A program made the translations under genes and the position numbers. The notes below the pieces were generated by a model that worked only from the letters and a program-made list of their open reading frames with translations, did not search any database and had not been told where the DNA came from. Below, one piece after another: positions 1-6,223 of a stretch of 10,849 bases of DNA; position 1 is the first letter of the stretch, and each line of letters begins with the position of its first letter. Source of the DNA: Pseudomonadota bacterium (lineage in GTDB: Bacteria > Pseudomonadota > Alphaproteobacteria > Rhizobiales > Devosiaceae); assembly GCA_023390785.1 (NCBI GenBank), contig JAEWCE010000254.1, positions 1 to 10,849 of the forward strand, written 5' to 3'.

Positions 1-437
1 AGCCGACACCGGCCCGCACCGCGGATGACGCCAGCGGCGGCTGGCTGCGCGACGTGCTGCGCAATGCCAACGGTCCGGCGGCCCCGGCTGCGGCACCCCA
101 GCAGAACCTCACGGCCCTCACCGACGAGATCGCGCGATCGATCGACCCGACGGCCCTCGGCGATGCGTGGACCCGCTACCAGATGGGCGAGCAGAACGTG
201 TTCTCGCGCCGCATCTACACGCTGACCGGCCAGTCGACTTTCGACCAGGTCAAACGCCGGCTGACGGCGGATGCCGAATTCGCCAAGAATGCGCAGAGCT
301 ACATGAGCGAATTCGAGCAGTTGCTGCAGCGCGCCGCGAGCGGCTCGGATCCGGTCAACGAGACCCGCGCCTACCTCACCTCCGACCGCGGCAAGGTCTA
401 CACCATGCTGGCCCATGCCAGCGGTCGCCTCGGCTGA
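1..437 (+). CDS. C-terminal part of a larger protein, probably a long coiled-coil (kinesin/apolipoprotein-like) Hyphomicrobiales protein; 5' end outside window
   Basis: The frame with codons starting at position 3 is open from the window edge to a TGA at 435-437, giving about 144 residues. A GTG at 54 is possible as an internal start, but coding continues upstream of it without a stop, so I treat this as a truncated gene. The first part is rich in Ala, Pro and Gln and looks like a linker. From about residue 38 on there is a soluble, mostly helical block that contains RRIYTLTGQSTFDQVKRRL and ends with a YLTSDRGKVYTMLAHASGRL-type tail. From memory, this tail closes very long coiled-coil proteins annotated as kinesin-like or apolipoprotein-like in rhizobia and relatives. 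That assignment is recollection and was not searched. No enzymatic motif or membrane segment is visible. A strong terminator follows 36 bases after the stop, so this is the end of its transcription unit. Confidence 0.72.
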   Translation, partial: PTPARTADDASGGWLRDVLRNANGPAAPAAAPQQNLTALTDEIARSIDPTALGDAWTRYQMGEQNVFSRRIYTLTGQSTFDQVKRRLTADAEFAKNAQSYMSEFEQLLQRAASGSDPVNETRAYLTSDRGKVYTMLAHASGRLG

Positions 438-472
438 GCGCCAGGCTTCAGAAGAGGATCTCCAAAGCAATT

Positions 473-500
473 GGCCCCGCTCCGGCGGGGCCTTTCTTTT
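473..500 (+). terminator. Rho-independent terminator
   Basis: A perfect 8-bp GC stem (GGCCCCGC at 473-480, GCGGGGCC at 485-492) encloses a 4-base loop TCCG and is followed directly by TTTCTTTT (493-500). It lies 36 bases past the stop of the left-edge gene. It also sits just past the stop of the convergent cupin gene (505), but read on the minus strand the hairpin is followed only by AATTGCTTT, so its effect in that direction would be weaker. Confidence 0.85.
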
Positions 501-504
501 GGCC

Positions 505-867
505 TCAGGCCCAGACGTCGTTGGCCGCGGTGCGCTCGCCACCCTGGTCGCCGGTGTTGACCGTGCCGCGTGGCTCGATCAGCAGCATCTTGACCTCGTG
601 CTCGGCGAACGGCTTGTGCTCAACCCCCTTGGGCACGACGTAGAGCTCGCCCGGCCGGACGAACACCTCGCCGTCGCGCAAATCGATCCGGAGCTCTCCC
701 TCCAGCACGAAGAACGCCTCGTCGGTCTCGGGATGGCTGTGCCAGATGAAATCGCCCTCGATGCGCACCACCTTGAACTGGTAGTCGTTGAGCTCCGCCA
801 CGACGCGCGGCTGCCAGTGCTGGGCGATGTGTTCGAGCTTCATCAGTAGATTGATCGATTCAGGCAT
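505..867 (-). CDS. Small single-domain cupin protein
   Basis: A 120-residue protein that is almost entirely one cupin beta-barrel. Cupin motif 1 is complete: G38, then H43-x-H45, E50 and G57 in the spacing of the G-x5-H-x-H-x4-E-x6-G pattern. Motif 2 reads GELYVVPKGVEHKPF (residues 73-87), giving the fourth metal ligand H84. The final Asn of the classic motif 2 is absent. A bound divalent metal is therefore expected. Small cupins of this kind act as isomerases, dioxygenases or binding proteins, and nothing here fixes the substrate. An in-frame ATG also exists at 882. I chose 867 because it has GGAG 9 bases upstream, gives the usual family N-terminus (MPES-INL) and overlaps the preceding MFS stop in the compact form ATGcctGA, typical of translational coupling. 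It is the last gene of the minus-strand run. Confidence 0.88.
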   Translation of the reverse strand: MPESINLLMKLEHIAQHWQPRVVAELNDYQFKVVRIEGDFIWHSHPETDEAFFVLEGELRIDLRDGEVFVRPGELYVVPKGVEHKPFAEHEVKMLLIEPRGTVNTGDQGGERTAANDVWA

Positions 868-2053
868 GCGCTTGCGCTCCATGGCTCCTGGGCGCCATCA
901 GGCGCATCGAGATGAAGATAAGCACGGCACCCAGCGCAGCAAACGCCGCCGAGGCAAAATAGGTATGCAGCCCCAGGGGGCCGGCGATCCAGCCGAAGGC
1001 GGTGAGCGCCACCACCGCCATGGCCTGCTGCAACACCTGGAAGAAGCTTTGCGCCTCAGCCGCGATGTCCTCGCTGGTCCAGTTGGCGATGAAATGCACG
1101 CAGCCCATGTAGCCCATGGCGAAGGTCACCGAGTGCAGCAATTGCAGCGGCACGAGGATGGCGACGTCGGCCGTCACCGCCATCGCCGCCCAGCGCAGCA
1201 CCGCCACCACCGCCGACGCGAGGATCACCCGCCGCGCCGGAAAGCGGCCAACGAAGCGCTTGAACACGAACATCATGGCGGCCTCGCTGGCGGCGCCCAG
1301 CGCAATCAGGATGGCGATGGTCAGGTCGGGCATGCCCTCCCCCCGCCACAGCAGCGCCTGGAAGCTGTTAAGCACCAGGTGCGTCGCGAACACCATGGAC
1401 CAGCCCACCAGCGGCAGCAGGAACCACGGCTTCATCACCTCGCGCAGCCGGCTCGCGCCGAGCTTGTGCGCCAACGTCTGTTCCTCTTTCGGGGCGCGGA
1501 AATTGGGCAGCTGCAGTGCGGCCGCGCCGCGCAGCAGGGCAAGTGCCACGAAGAATGGCAGGAAGATGCCGCCGCCGAACCAGGTGACGATCTGCCCTGT
1601 GGCAACGGTCATCGCCATATAGCCGACGGTGCCCCAGGCGCGGATAAAGCCGAAATCGGTGCCGTTGCGGTTGGTCATGCGCAGCGCCGCGGCATCGGCC
1701 ACCGGCCCGATGGCGGCGACCGGCAGGGACGCCAGGGTCCACACCAGGAGGATGCCGACGAAGCCATGCACGAAGAACAGCCCGATCGGGATGAGGCCGC
1801 CGAGCATCGCACCGATGACGATGACCTGCCGCCAGTCCTGCGCCCGGTCCGCGATGCGCCCGACCAGCAGGTTCAGCACCAGCATGATGAACACCGGCAC
1901 CGAGCCGATCAGGCCGATCTCACCCGAGCTCAGCCCCTGGTCCTGGAACCAGATGCCGCCATAGGCAGCCGTTGCTCCCGAGGTCATGAACACCGTGGAG
2001 TAGTAGAGCGTGGCCCGGAGCTCGGGCGACCACCAGCGGCGCGCCTCAGCCAT
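860..2053 (-). CDS. MFS transporter, HcaT/3-phenylpropionate-permease-like (MFS_1_like)
   Basis: A 397-residue inner-membrane protein with about twelve hydrophobic segments arranged as two six-helix halves, separated by a charged central loop around residues 185-208 (PNFRAPKEEQ...). Two features match the HcaT/MFS_1_like branch. One is the FGFIRAWGTVGYM sequence at 134-146, resembling the G-x-R-x-WGS block of that family. The other is LLHSVTFAMGY at 305-315, resembling the LHAxTFG block near its C-terminal half. The loop after helix 2 (GRIADRAQDWRQ, 65-76) is the usual MFS cytoplasmic motif in variant form. Members are proton symporters for small organic acids or sugars, but the substrate cannot be read here. 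The stop overlaps the start of the downstream cupin gene by 8 bases, so the two are probably one operon and the cupin may act on the imported compound. The start at 2053 has only a weak GAG ribosome site. No better upstream start exists in frame. Confidence 0.9.
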   Translation of the reverse strand: MAEARRWWSPELRATLYYSTVFMTSGATAAYGGIWFQDQGLSSGEIGLIGSVPVFIMLVLNLLVGRIADRAQDWRQVIVIGAMLGGLIPIGLFFVHGFVGILLVWTLASLPVAAIGPVADAAALRMTNRNGTDFGFIRAWGTVGYMAMTVATGQIVTWFGGGIFLPFFVALALLRGAAALQLPNFRAPKEEQTLAHKLGASRLREVMKPWFLLPLVGWSMVFATHLVLNSFQALLWRGEGMPDLTIAILIALGAASEAAMMFVFKRFVGRFPARRVILASAVVAVLRWAAMAVTADVAILVPLQLLHSVTFAMGYMGCVHFIANWTSEDIAAEAQSFFQVLQQAMAVVALTAFGWIAGPLGLHTYFASAAFAALGAVLIFISMRLMAPRSHGAQAHA

Positions 2054-2220
2054 CGCGCAACTCGTGGCCGCACGACAAGATGTGCAGGCAAGGCAATGCG
2101 CCCGTTGCCCGTTTCGTCCAGCTCATTCGGGAAGTGCTCCGAAAGCGAGAATCCGCTTCGCCACAAGGATGGCCGGAACCGTCCACGAAAACAAGAATGT
2201 TGGACCCGGCGGCGGCCCCG
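2054..2220. other. 167-base intergenic gap between phosphoesterase and MFS genes
   Basis: This is one of the two longest stretches without a gene. Because the flanking genes both read leftward, it should hold the MFS-cupin promoter if that pair has its own. I see an imperfect candidate operator, GGCAA-N8-TTGCC (2092-2109), about 40 bases upstream of the MFS start, but no convincing -35/-10 pair and no clean terminator after the phosphoesterase stop. A short minus-strand open frame crosses it (1984-2166), but it overlaps the MFS coding sequence and has no coding character. Confidence 0.4.
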
Positions 2221-3063
2221 CTATGGCGCGGCTGTCCCGGCGTCGGTGGGCGCCTTGGCCCGCCGCAACAGCCCCGTCCGCTTCGGCTTGGGCGGCACCG
2301 GCGTCTGCTTGTCCCACTTGATCAGCTCGAACTGCCCTTCATGCGTCTCGCACACCGCCGTGCAGCTTTCGACCCAGTCGCCGGTGTTGATGTAGTGGAT
2401 GCCCAGCCGGTCGTGCATGTCGGCAAAGTGGATATGCCCGCAGATGACGCCGTCGACGCCAGTATCGCGCGCCTCCAGCGTCAGCGCCTCCTCGAAGCGG
2501 CCAATGACGCTGACCGCGTTCTTGACCTTGTGCTTGGCCCAGGCACTCAGCGACCAGTACGGCCGGCGCAAGCGGCGGCGGACCCAGTTGATGAAGATGT
2601 TGACCCGCAACGCCATGCGATAGGCCCAGTCGCCGACATGGGCGAGCCATTTGGCGTGCGCCACGACCACGTCGAACTGGTCGCCATGCATCACCAGATA
2701 GGTCCGGCCGAGCGCCGTCGTATGCACCGTGCGGTCGACGAACTCGACCTCGCCGAAATAGGTACCGAGATATTCGCGCAGGAACTCGTCGTGGTTGCCC
2801 GGCAGCACCACCATGCGGGTGCCGCGCGCCGCCTTGTCCAGCAGTGCTTCGACGAATTCGGTGTAAATCGGCGGCCAGTACCAGGCCTTGGCCAGCCGCC
2901 AGCCGTCGAGGATGTCACCGATCAGGTAGATCGTGTCGGCCTCGTGGTGGCGCAGGAAATCCACGCACTGGGCAATTCGCGTCGGCCGCATGCCCAGATG
3001 CACGTCGGACATGAACAGGGTCCGCACGTATCGGCTTTCTGGGGGGACGACGGAATCAGCCAT
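2221..3063 (-). CDS. LpxH-like calcineurin-family metallophosphoesterase (annotated family: UDP-2,3-diacylglucosamine diphosphatase)
   Basis: A 280-residue protein with every metal-binding block of the calcineurin-like fold in order: SDVHLG (D20, H22), GDILDGW (D50), GNHDE (N90, H91, D92), MHGDQFD (H126) and GHIHF (H210, H212). It lacks a signal peptide and clear membrane helices. A basic, aromatic stretch around 149-181 (RRRLRRPYWS and following) could form the lipid-facing cap seen in LpxH relatives. Known LpxH proteins cleave UDP-2,3-diacylglucosamine to lipid X and UMP in lipid A synthesis at the inner membrane. Many alphaproteobacteria are thought to use LpxI for that step, so the true substrate here is open. 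The basic Pro/Lys tail (KPKRTGLLRRAK) is probably disordered. A strong ribosome site, GGAGG, lies 4 bases before the ATG. LysE lies 47 bases upstream on the same strand. Confidence 0.88.
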   Translation of the reverse strand: MADSVVPPESRYVRTLFMSDVHLGMRPTRIAQCVDFLRHHEADTIYLIGDILDGWRLAKAWYWPPIYTEFVEALLDKAARGTRMVVLPGNHDEFLREYLGTYFGEVEFVDRTVHTTALGRTYLVMHGDQFDVVVAHAKWLAHVGDWAYRMALRVNIFINWVRRRLRRPYWSLSAWAKHKVKNAVSVIGRFEEALTLEARDTGVDGVICGHIHFADMHDRLGIHYINTGDWVESCTAVCETHEGQFELIKWDKQTPVPPKPKRTGLLRRAKAPTDAGTAAP

Positions 3064-3110
3064 TGAACCTCCGGCCGCTGTGAAGGGAGGTCGAACTTAC
3101 CCTCATCCGC

Positions 3111-3704
3111 TCACAGAAAGAAGAGAACCACCGAGGCGACGACCAGCACTGCCATGACGACGCCCAGATAGCGCTCGCCACCGGTGCGCTTGAGCAGCTT
3201 TTCGAGCCGCTCGCCGAACACCATCCAGGTCGGCGACGAGGCCGCCCCGATCACTAGGCAGCTGATGCCGAGGATGGCGATGCCCAGATAGCGGCCCGGC
3301 CCGGGATTGACCACCATCGCCACGAAACTGACTGCCAGCGCCCATGCCTTGGGGTTGATCCACTGGAATCCGGCGCCTTCGATGAAGCTCAGCGGGCGCT
3401 GCCCGGCCCCCTGGTCCTTGATCTTGAGCCCGACCAACGTCCACGCCAGATAGAGCAGATTGATCGCCGCCAGCACCTTCAGCACCGGTTCGAGCCACGG
3501 CAGATGGCGAAACACCTCGCCCAGCCCGAGCCCGACCAGCACCACCATCACCGCAAACCCGATGGTAACGCCCAAGCCGTGCGGCACCGTACGGCGAAAG
3601 CCGAATTTGGCACTCGAGGCCATCAGCATGAGATTGTTGGGTCCGGGCGTGAAGAAGCCGGGGATCGCGACAACGACGAAGGCCGCAAAGGTGGTCGTGT
3701 CCAT
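3111..3704 (-). CDS. LysE/RhtB-family amino-acid exporter
   Basis: A 197-residue, strongly hydrophobic protein of the usual length for LysE/RhtB transporters, with about six membrane segments. Diagnostic blocks are IPGFFTPGPNNLMLM (14-28), which carries the TPGPN motif of helix 1, the N-terminal-half glycine-rich helix (GLGVTIGFAVMVVLVGLGLG), and FQWINPKAW (113-121), the F-x-x-NPK block that precedes helix 4. These transporters export amino acids or related compounds across the inner membrane by proton exchange. The substrate cannot be predicted from sequence. The start at 3704 is preceded by a weak GAG seven bases away. It sits 60 bases after the glycosidase stop and 47 bases before the phosphoesterase start, so a shared transcript is possible, but the functions are unrelated. 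Confidence 0.92.
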   Translation of the reverse strand: MDTTTFAAFVVVAIPGFFTPGPNNLMLMASSAKFGFRRTVPHGLGVTIGFAVMVVLVGLGLGEVFRHLPWLEPVLKVLAAINLLYLAWTLVGLKIKDQGAGQRPLSFIEGAGFQWINPKAWALAVSFVAMVVNPGPGRYLGIAILGISCLVIGAASSPTWMVFGERLEKLLKRTGGERYLGVVMAVLVVASVVLFFL

Positions 3705-3764
3705 GGTGCGCTCGATTTATGTCAGCACCACTGTCCCACTATCACCGCACCTGCCGACCGGCAA

Positions 3765-4853
3765 CTACTTCCCGATGCGCGCCTTCATCGACACGATGCG
3801 AGCGTAGCTGGCCTCGATCCGCGCCTTGAACGCCGGATCGGCCGCGGCCTCCGCCACCAGGATGGCGCGCACCCTGTCCGAGAGCTTCGGATCGTAGGCC
3901 GCGGTGTTGGAGAACAGCAGGACGTCGACCCCCGCCTTCACTGCGCGCACCACCGTGTCGTGCAGGTCGAACTGCTTGCGGATGGCGCCCATCTCGAGAT
4001 CGTCGCTGACCACGACGCCAGCGAACTTCAACTGTCCGCGCAGCACGCCCTCGATCCAGTCGGGGGAAAGCGAGGCCGGAAGCTTGGCTCCGCCGGTGCC
4101 GGTGTAGTCCTTGTGGTAGAGGTGTCCCACCATGACGAAGTCACTGTAGCCGTCGGCGAACAGCGCCTTGTACGGGTCGAGCTCGACAGGACTCCAGGTC
4201 TTGGAAATGTCCACGAAGCCAGCGTGGCTGTCGGCGGTGCTCGACCCGTGTCCCGGGAAATGTTTGAGCGCCGTCAGCAGGCCTGCGTCGTGATGCGCGT
4301 TGATGAAAGCCTCGTCATAGGCCGTGACGGTCTTGGCGCTCTTGCCGAACGACCGTCCATACTTGGCGATGATCTGGTTGTTCGGGTTGATATTGAGATC
4401 GGCCACCGGCCCGAAATTGACGGTAAAGCCCTCGTCCTTGATGGCCTGCGCCATCTTCGCGTAGGCGGCCTCGGCCTGTGCCGGACTATCCTTGGCGGCG
4501 ATGGTTTGGGCGTTCGGCATCTCGGCGAACCCGACGGCCGACGTCAGCCGCTCCACCGCGCCCCCCTCCTGATCGAGCGTCAGGAATGGCGGCAGATCCG
4601 GCGAAGCGGCCCGCAGCGAGGCGTTCATCGCCTTCACCGCCGCGAGGCTCTTCACATTGGTCTTGAGATACATCACGCCACCCAGGGTCCCGGCCGCAAT
4701 CTCGTCGCGGATCGCCTTGAACGACGCATCGCCCGCATCGTCGCCCTTGAAGCCGACGATGATCATCTGCCCGGCCATCTGGTCGAGCGATTGAGCCACC
4801 GCCGGGCCGGCGAGCAGGCCGGCCAGCAGGACGGAAACGACGAAACGGATCAC
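3765..4853 (-). CDS. Exported GH3 beta-N-acetylhexosaminidase (NagZ-like)
   Basis: A 362-residue glycoside hydrolase family 3 protein with a single TIM-barrel domain, the length of single-domain NagZ enzymes. Using the GTG start at 4853, substrate-binding DQEGG is at 94-98. The family catalytic loop KHFPGHG is at 197-203, followed by DSH at 208-210 (the His/Asp general acid-base dyad of NagZ). SDDLEM at 283-288 holds the Asp nucleophile, and GRSFG is at 166-170. NagZ removes GlcNAc from muropeptides during cell-wall recycling. The N-terminus (IRFVVSVLLAGLLAGPAVAQS) is a clear Sec signal peptide with likely cleavage after AVA, so this copy should act in the periplasm. I chose 4853 because GAGG lies 6 bases upstream and the signal peptide begins there. 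A TTG at 4913 in the same frame adds 20 arginine-rich residues and would intrude on the divergent promoter region. An Ala replaces the usual Arg after DQEGG. Confidence 0.9.
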   Translation of the reverse strand: MIRFVVSVLLAGLLAGPAVAQSLDQMAGQMIIVGFKGDDAGDASFKAIRDEIAAGTLGGVMYLKTNVKSLAAVKAMNASLRAASPDLPPFLTLDQEGGAVERLTSAVGFAEMPNAQTIAAKDSPAQAEAAYAKMAQAIKDEGFTVNFGPVADLNINPNNQIIAKYGRSFGKSAKTVTAYDEAFINAHHDAGLLTALKHFPGHGSSTADSHAGFVDISKTWSPVELDPYKALFADGYSDFVMVGHLYHKDYTGTGGAKLPASLSPDWIEGVLRGQLKFAGVVVSDDLEMGAIRKQFDLHDTVVRAVKAGVDVLLFSNTAAYDPKLSDRVRAILVAEAAADPAFKARIEASYARIVSMKARIGK

Positions 4854-4859
4854 GAAGCA

Positions 4860-4863
4860 CCTC
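4860..4863 (-). promoter_or_regulatory. Ribosome binding site supporting the GTG start of the GH3 gene
   Basis: GAGG on the minus strand lies 6 bases before GTG 4853. This spacing, and the signal peptide that starts at that codon, favour 4853 over the in-frame TTG at 4913. Confidence 0.6.
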
Positions 4864-4896
4864 GGGCGGGAATCAGCCACGAGCCTTCTCACGCTA

Positions 4897-4926
4897 TTGC
4901 GGCGAAACTGCAAACGCCGCTATAGA
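4897..4926 (+). promoter_or_regulatory. Candidate sigma-70 promoter for the YegD-like Hsp70 gene
   Basis: TTGCGG (4897-4902), an 18-base spacer and TATAGA (4921-4926) form a plausible housekeeping-type promoter, with the -10 box ending 29 bases before the ATG at 4956. The spacer carries part of an inverted repeat, GCGGCG (4899-4904) and CGCCGC (4915-4920) around a 10-base A-rich loop, which overlaps both boxes and could be an operator. The 102-base region 4854-4955 must also hold the promoter of the divergent glycosidase gene, for which I see no clear boxes. Confidence 0.3.
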
Positions 4927-4955
4927 CGCCGCTCCCCGCCAACCCCGAGCTCGCC

Positions 4956-6221
4956 ATGCCCGACCCTTTGCGCCATTGCGGCCTCGACTTCGGCACGTCC
5001 AATACCACCCTCGCGGTCACCCGCGGCAACACCGCCTCGCGCCTGCTGCCGCTCGAGGACGGCAAGCCAACGATCCCCTCGACCATCTTCTTCGATTTCG
5101 ACGAGGATCGGACGCTCTACGGCCGGGCGGCCATCGCCGAATACATCTCGGGCACCGACGGCCGCATGATGCGGTCCCTCAAATCCATCCTTGGTTCGTC
5201 ACTGGCCGAGGAGAATGTTCGCATCAAGAAGCGGATCGTCTCCTACCTGCAGATCATCGGCGGGTTCGTCGGCGAACTGAAGGTTCGCGCCGAGACCGAG
5301 TTGGGCGACGCGCTCAACAGCGTCGTGGTCGGCCGGCCGGTGCATTACGTCGACGACGACCCCATTGCCGACCGCAAGGCCCAGGAGCAGATGGAGCGCA
5401 CGGTGCGCGCCAAGGGGTTCCGTCACATCGCCTTCCAGTACGAGCCGATCGCCGCCGCGCTCGACTACGAGCAGCAGGTCACGGGCGAGGAGATCGGCCT
5501 CGTCGTCGATCTCGGCGGCGGCACCTCGGACTTTTCGGTGGTGCGCGTCTCGCCGCAGCGTGCGGCGGCGACCGATCGTCAGGGCGACATCCTGGCGACC
5601 GCCGGCGTCCACATCGGCGGCACCGACTTCGACCGCCTGCTGTCGCTGCGCGCGGTGATGCCTGAGCTCGGCTACCAGACCCCGACCGCCGACGGCAAAC
5701 GGCCGCTGCCCTCGGCGCCCAATGTCGATCTCGCCACCTGGCACCGCATCAACCAGCTCTACGATCCGGCGATGCTGCGCCAGCTTCGCCATACCGAGCG
5801 CGAGGCCCGCGACCCCGAGCGCGTCGACAGCATGATCTCGATCGTCACCCACCGCGACGGCCATCGGCTGGCCGGCGCCGTCGAGGACGCGAAGATCGCG
5901 CTGACCGATGCCGACAGGGCCCGCCTGGAGTTCACGGGCGAAGAGGTCGAACTGCATCCGCTGATCACCCGCGCCGCACTCGCCGCGGCCATTGCCGGCA
6001 GCATCGACCGCATCGAGGACAAGCTGCGCGAGGTCGTTGCCGTCGCCGGCCTCACGGCCGACCGCATCGACACGCTAATCCTCACCGGCGGCTCGACGCG
6101 CATCCCGATGATCCTCGAGCGCCTGCGCGCCAACTTCGCCAACGCCCGCTTCGTCGAGACGGACGCCTTCGGCAGCGTGGGGCTCGGGCTCGCCCTCGAT
6201 GCCAGACGCAAGTTCGCCTGA
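4956..6221 (+). CDS. yegD: YegD-type Hsp70 ATPase-domain protein
   Basis: A 421-residue protein made of the actin/Hsp70 nucleotide-binding domain alone. The ATP-binding blocks are all present: phosphate-1 GLDFGTSNTTLA (9-20), phosphate-2 VVDLGGGTSDFSVV (183-196) and the adenosine block LILTGGSTRIP (374-384). Blocks I recall from E. coli YegD are also present: GRPVHY (126-131), FQYEPIAAALDYE (160-172), IGGTDFD (220-226), a MPELG segment (235-239), a REARDPERV helix, EDAKIAL and the terminal DAFGSVGLGLA. There is no DnaK-type substrate-binding domain and no EEVD-like tail, as in YegD. YegD-like proteins are atypical Hsp70s with poorly understood roles, so a chaperone function is not shown. The ATG at 4956 has GAG 6 bases upstream. 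The gene diverges from the exported glycosidase, and its stop is 2 bases from the convergent EAL-protein stop. Confidence 0.9.
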   Translation: MPDPLRHCGLDFGTSNTTLAVTRGNTASRLLPLEDGKPTIPSTIFFDFDEDRTLYGRAAIAEYISGTDGRMMRSLKSILGSSLAEENVRIKKRIVSYLQIIGGFVGELKVRAETELGDALNSVVVGRPVHYVDDDPIADRKAQEQMERTVRAKGFRHIAFQYEPIAAALDYEQQVTGEEIGLVVDLGGGTSDFSVVRVSPQRAAATDRQGDILATAGVHIGGTDFDRLLSLRAVMPELGYQTPTADGKRPLPSAPNVDLATWHRINQLYDPAMLRQLRHTEREARDPERVDSMISIVTHRDGHRLAGAVEDAKIALTDADRARLEFTGEEVELHPLITRAALAAAIAGSIDRIEDKLREVVAVAGLTADRIDTLILTGGSTRIPMILERLRANFANARFVETDAFGSVGLGLALDARRKFA

Positions 6222-6223
6222 CG

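Noticed and set aside
788..2395. A 535-codon plus-strand open frame across the cupin, MFS and phosphoesterase genes
   Set aside because: The translation is His/Arg/Gln-rich and runs antisense through three well-supported genes, as expected from high GC content.
4854..4913. Extension of the GH3 protein to a TTG start at 4913
   Set aside because: It adds an arginine-rich stretch ahead of a clean signal peptide, has no better ribosome site, and would consume most of the divergent promoter region. The GTG at 4853 has GAGG at ideal spacing.
3504..4925. A 473-codon plus-strand open frame antisense to the LysE and GH3 genes
   Set aside because: No motif or signal. The opposite strand holds the full GH3 catalytic set and the LysE motifs.
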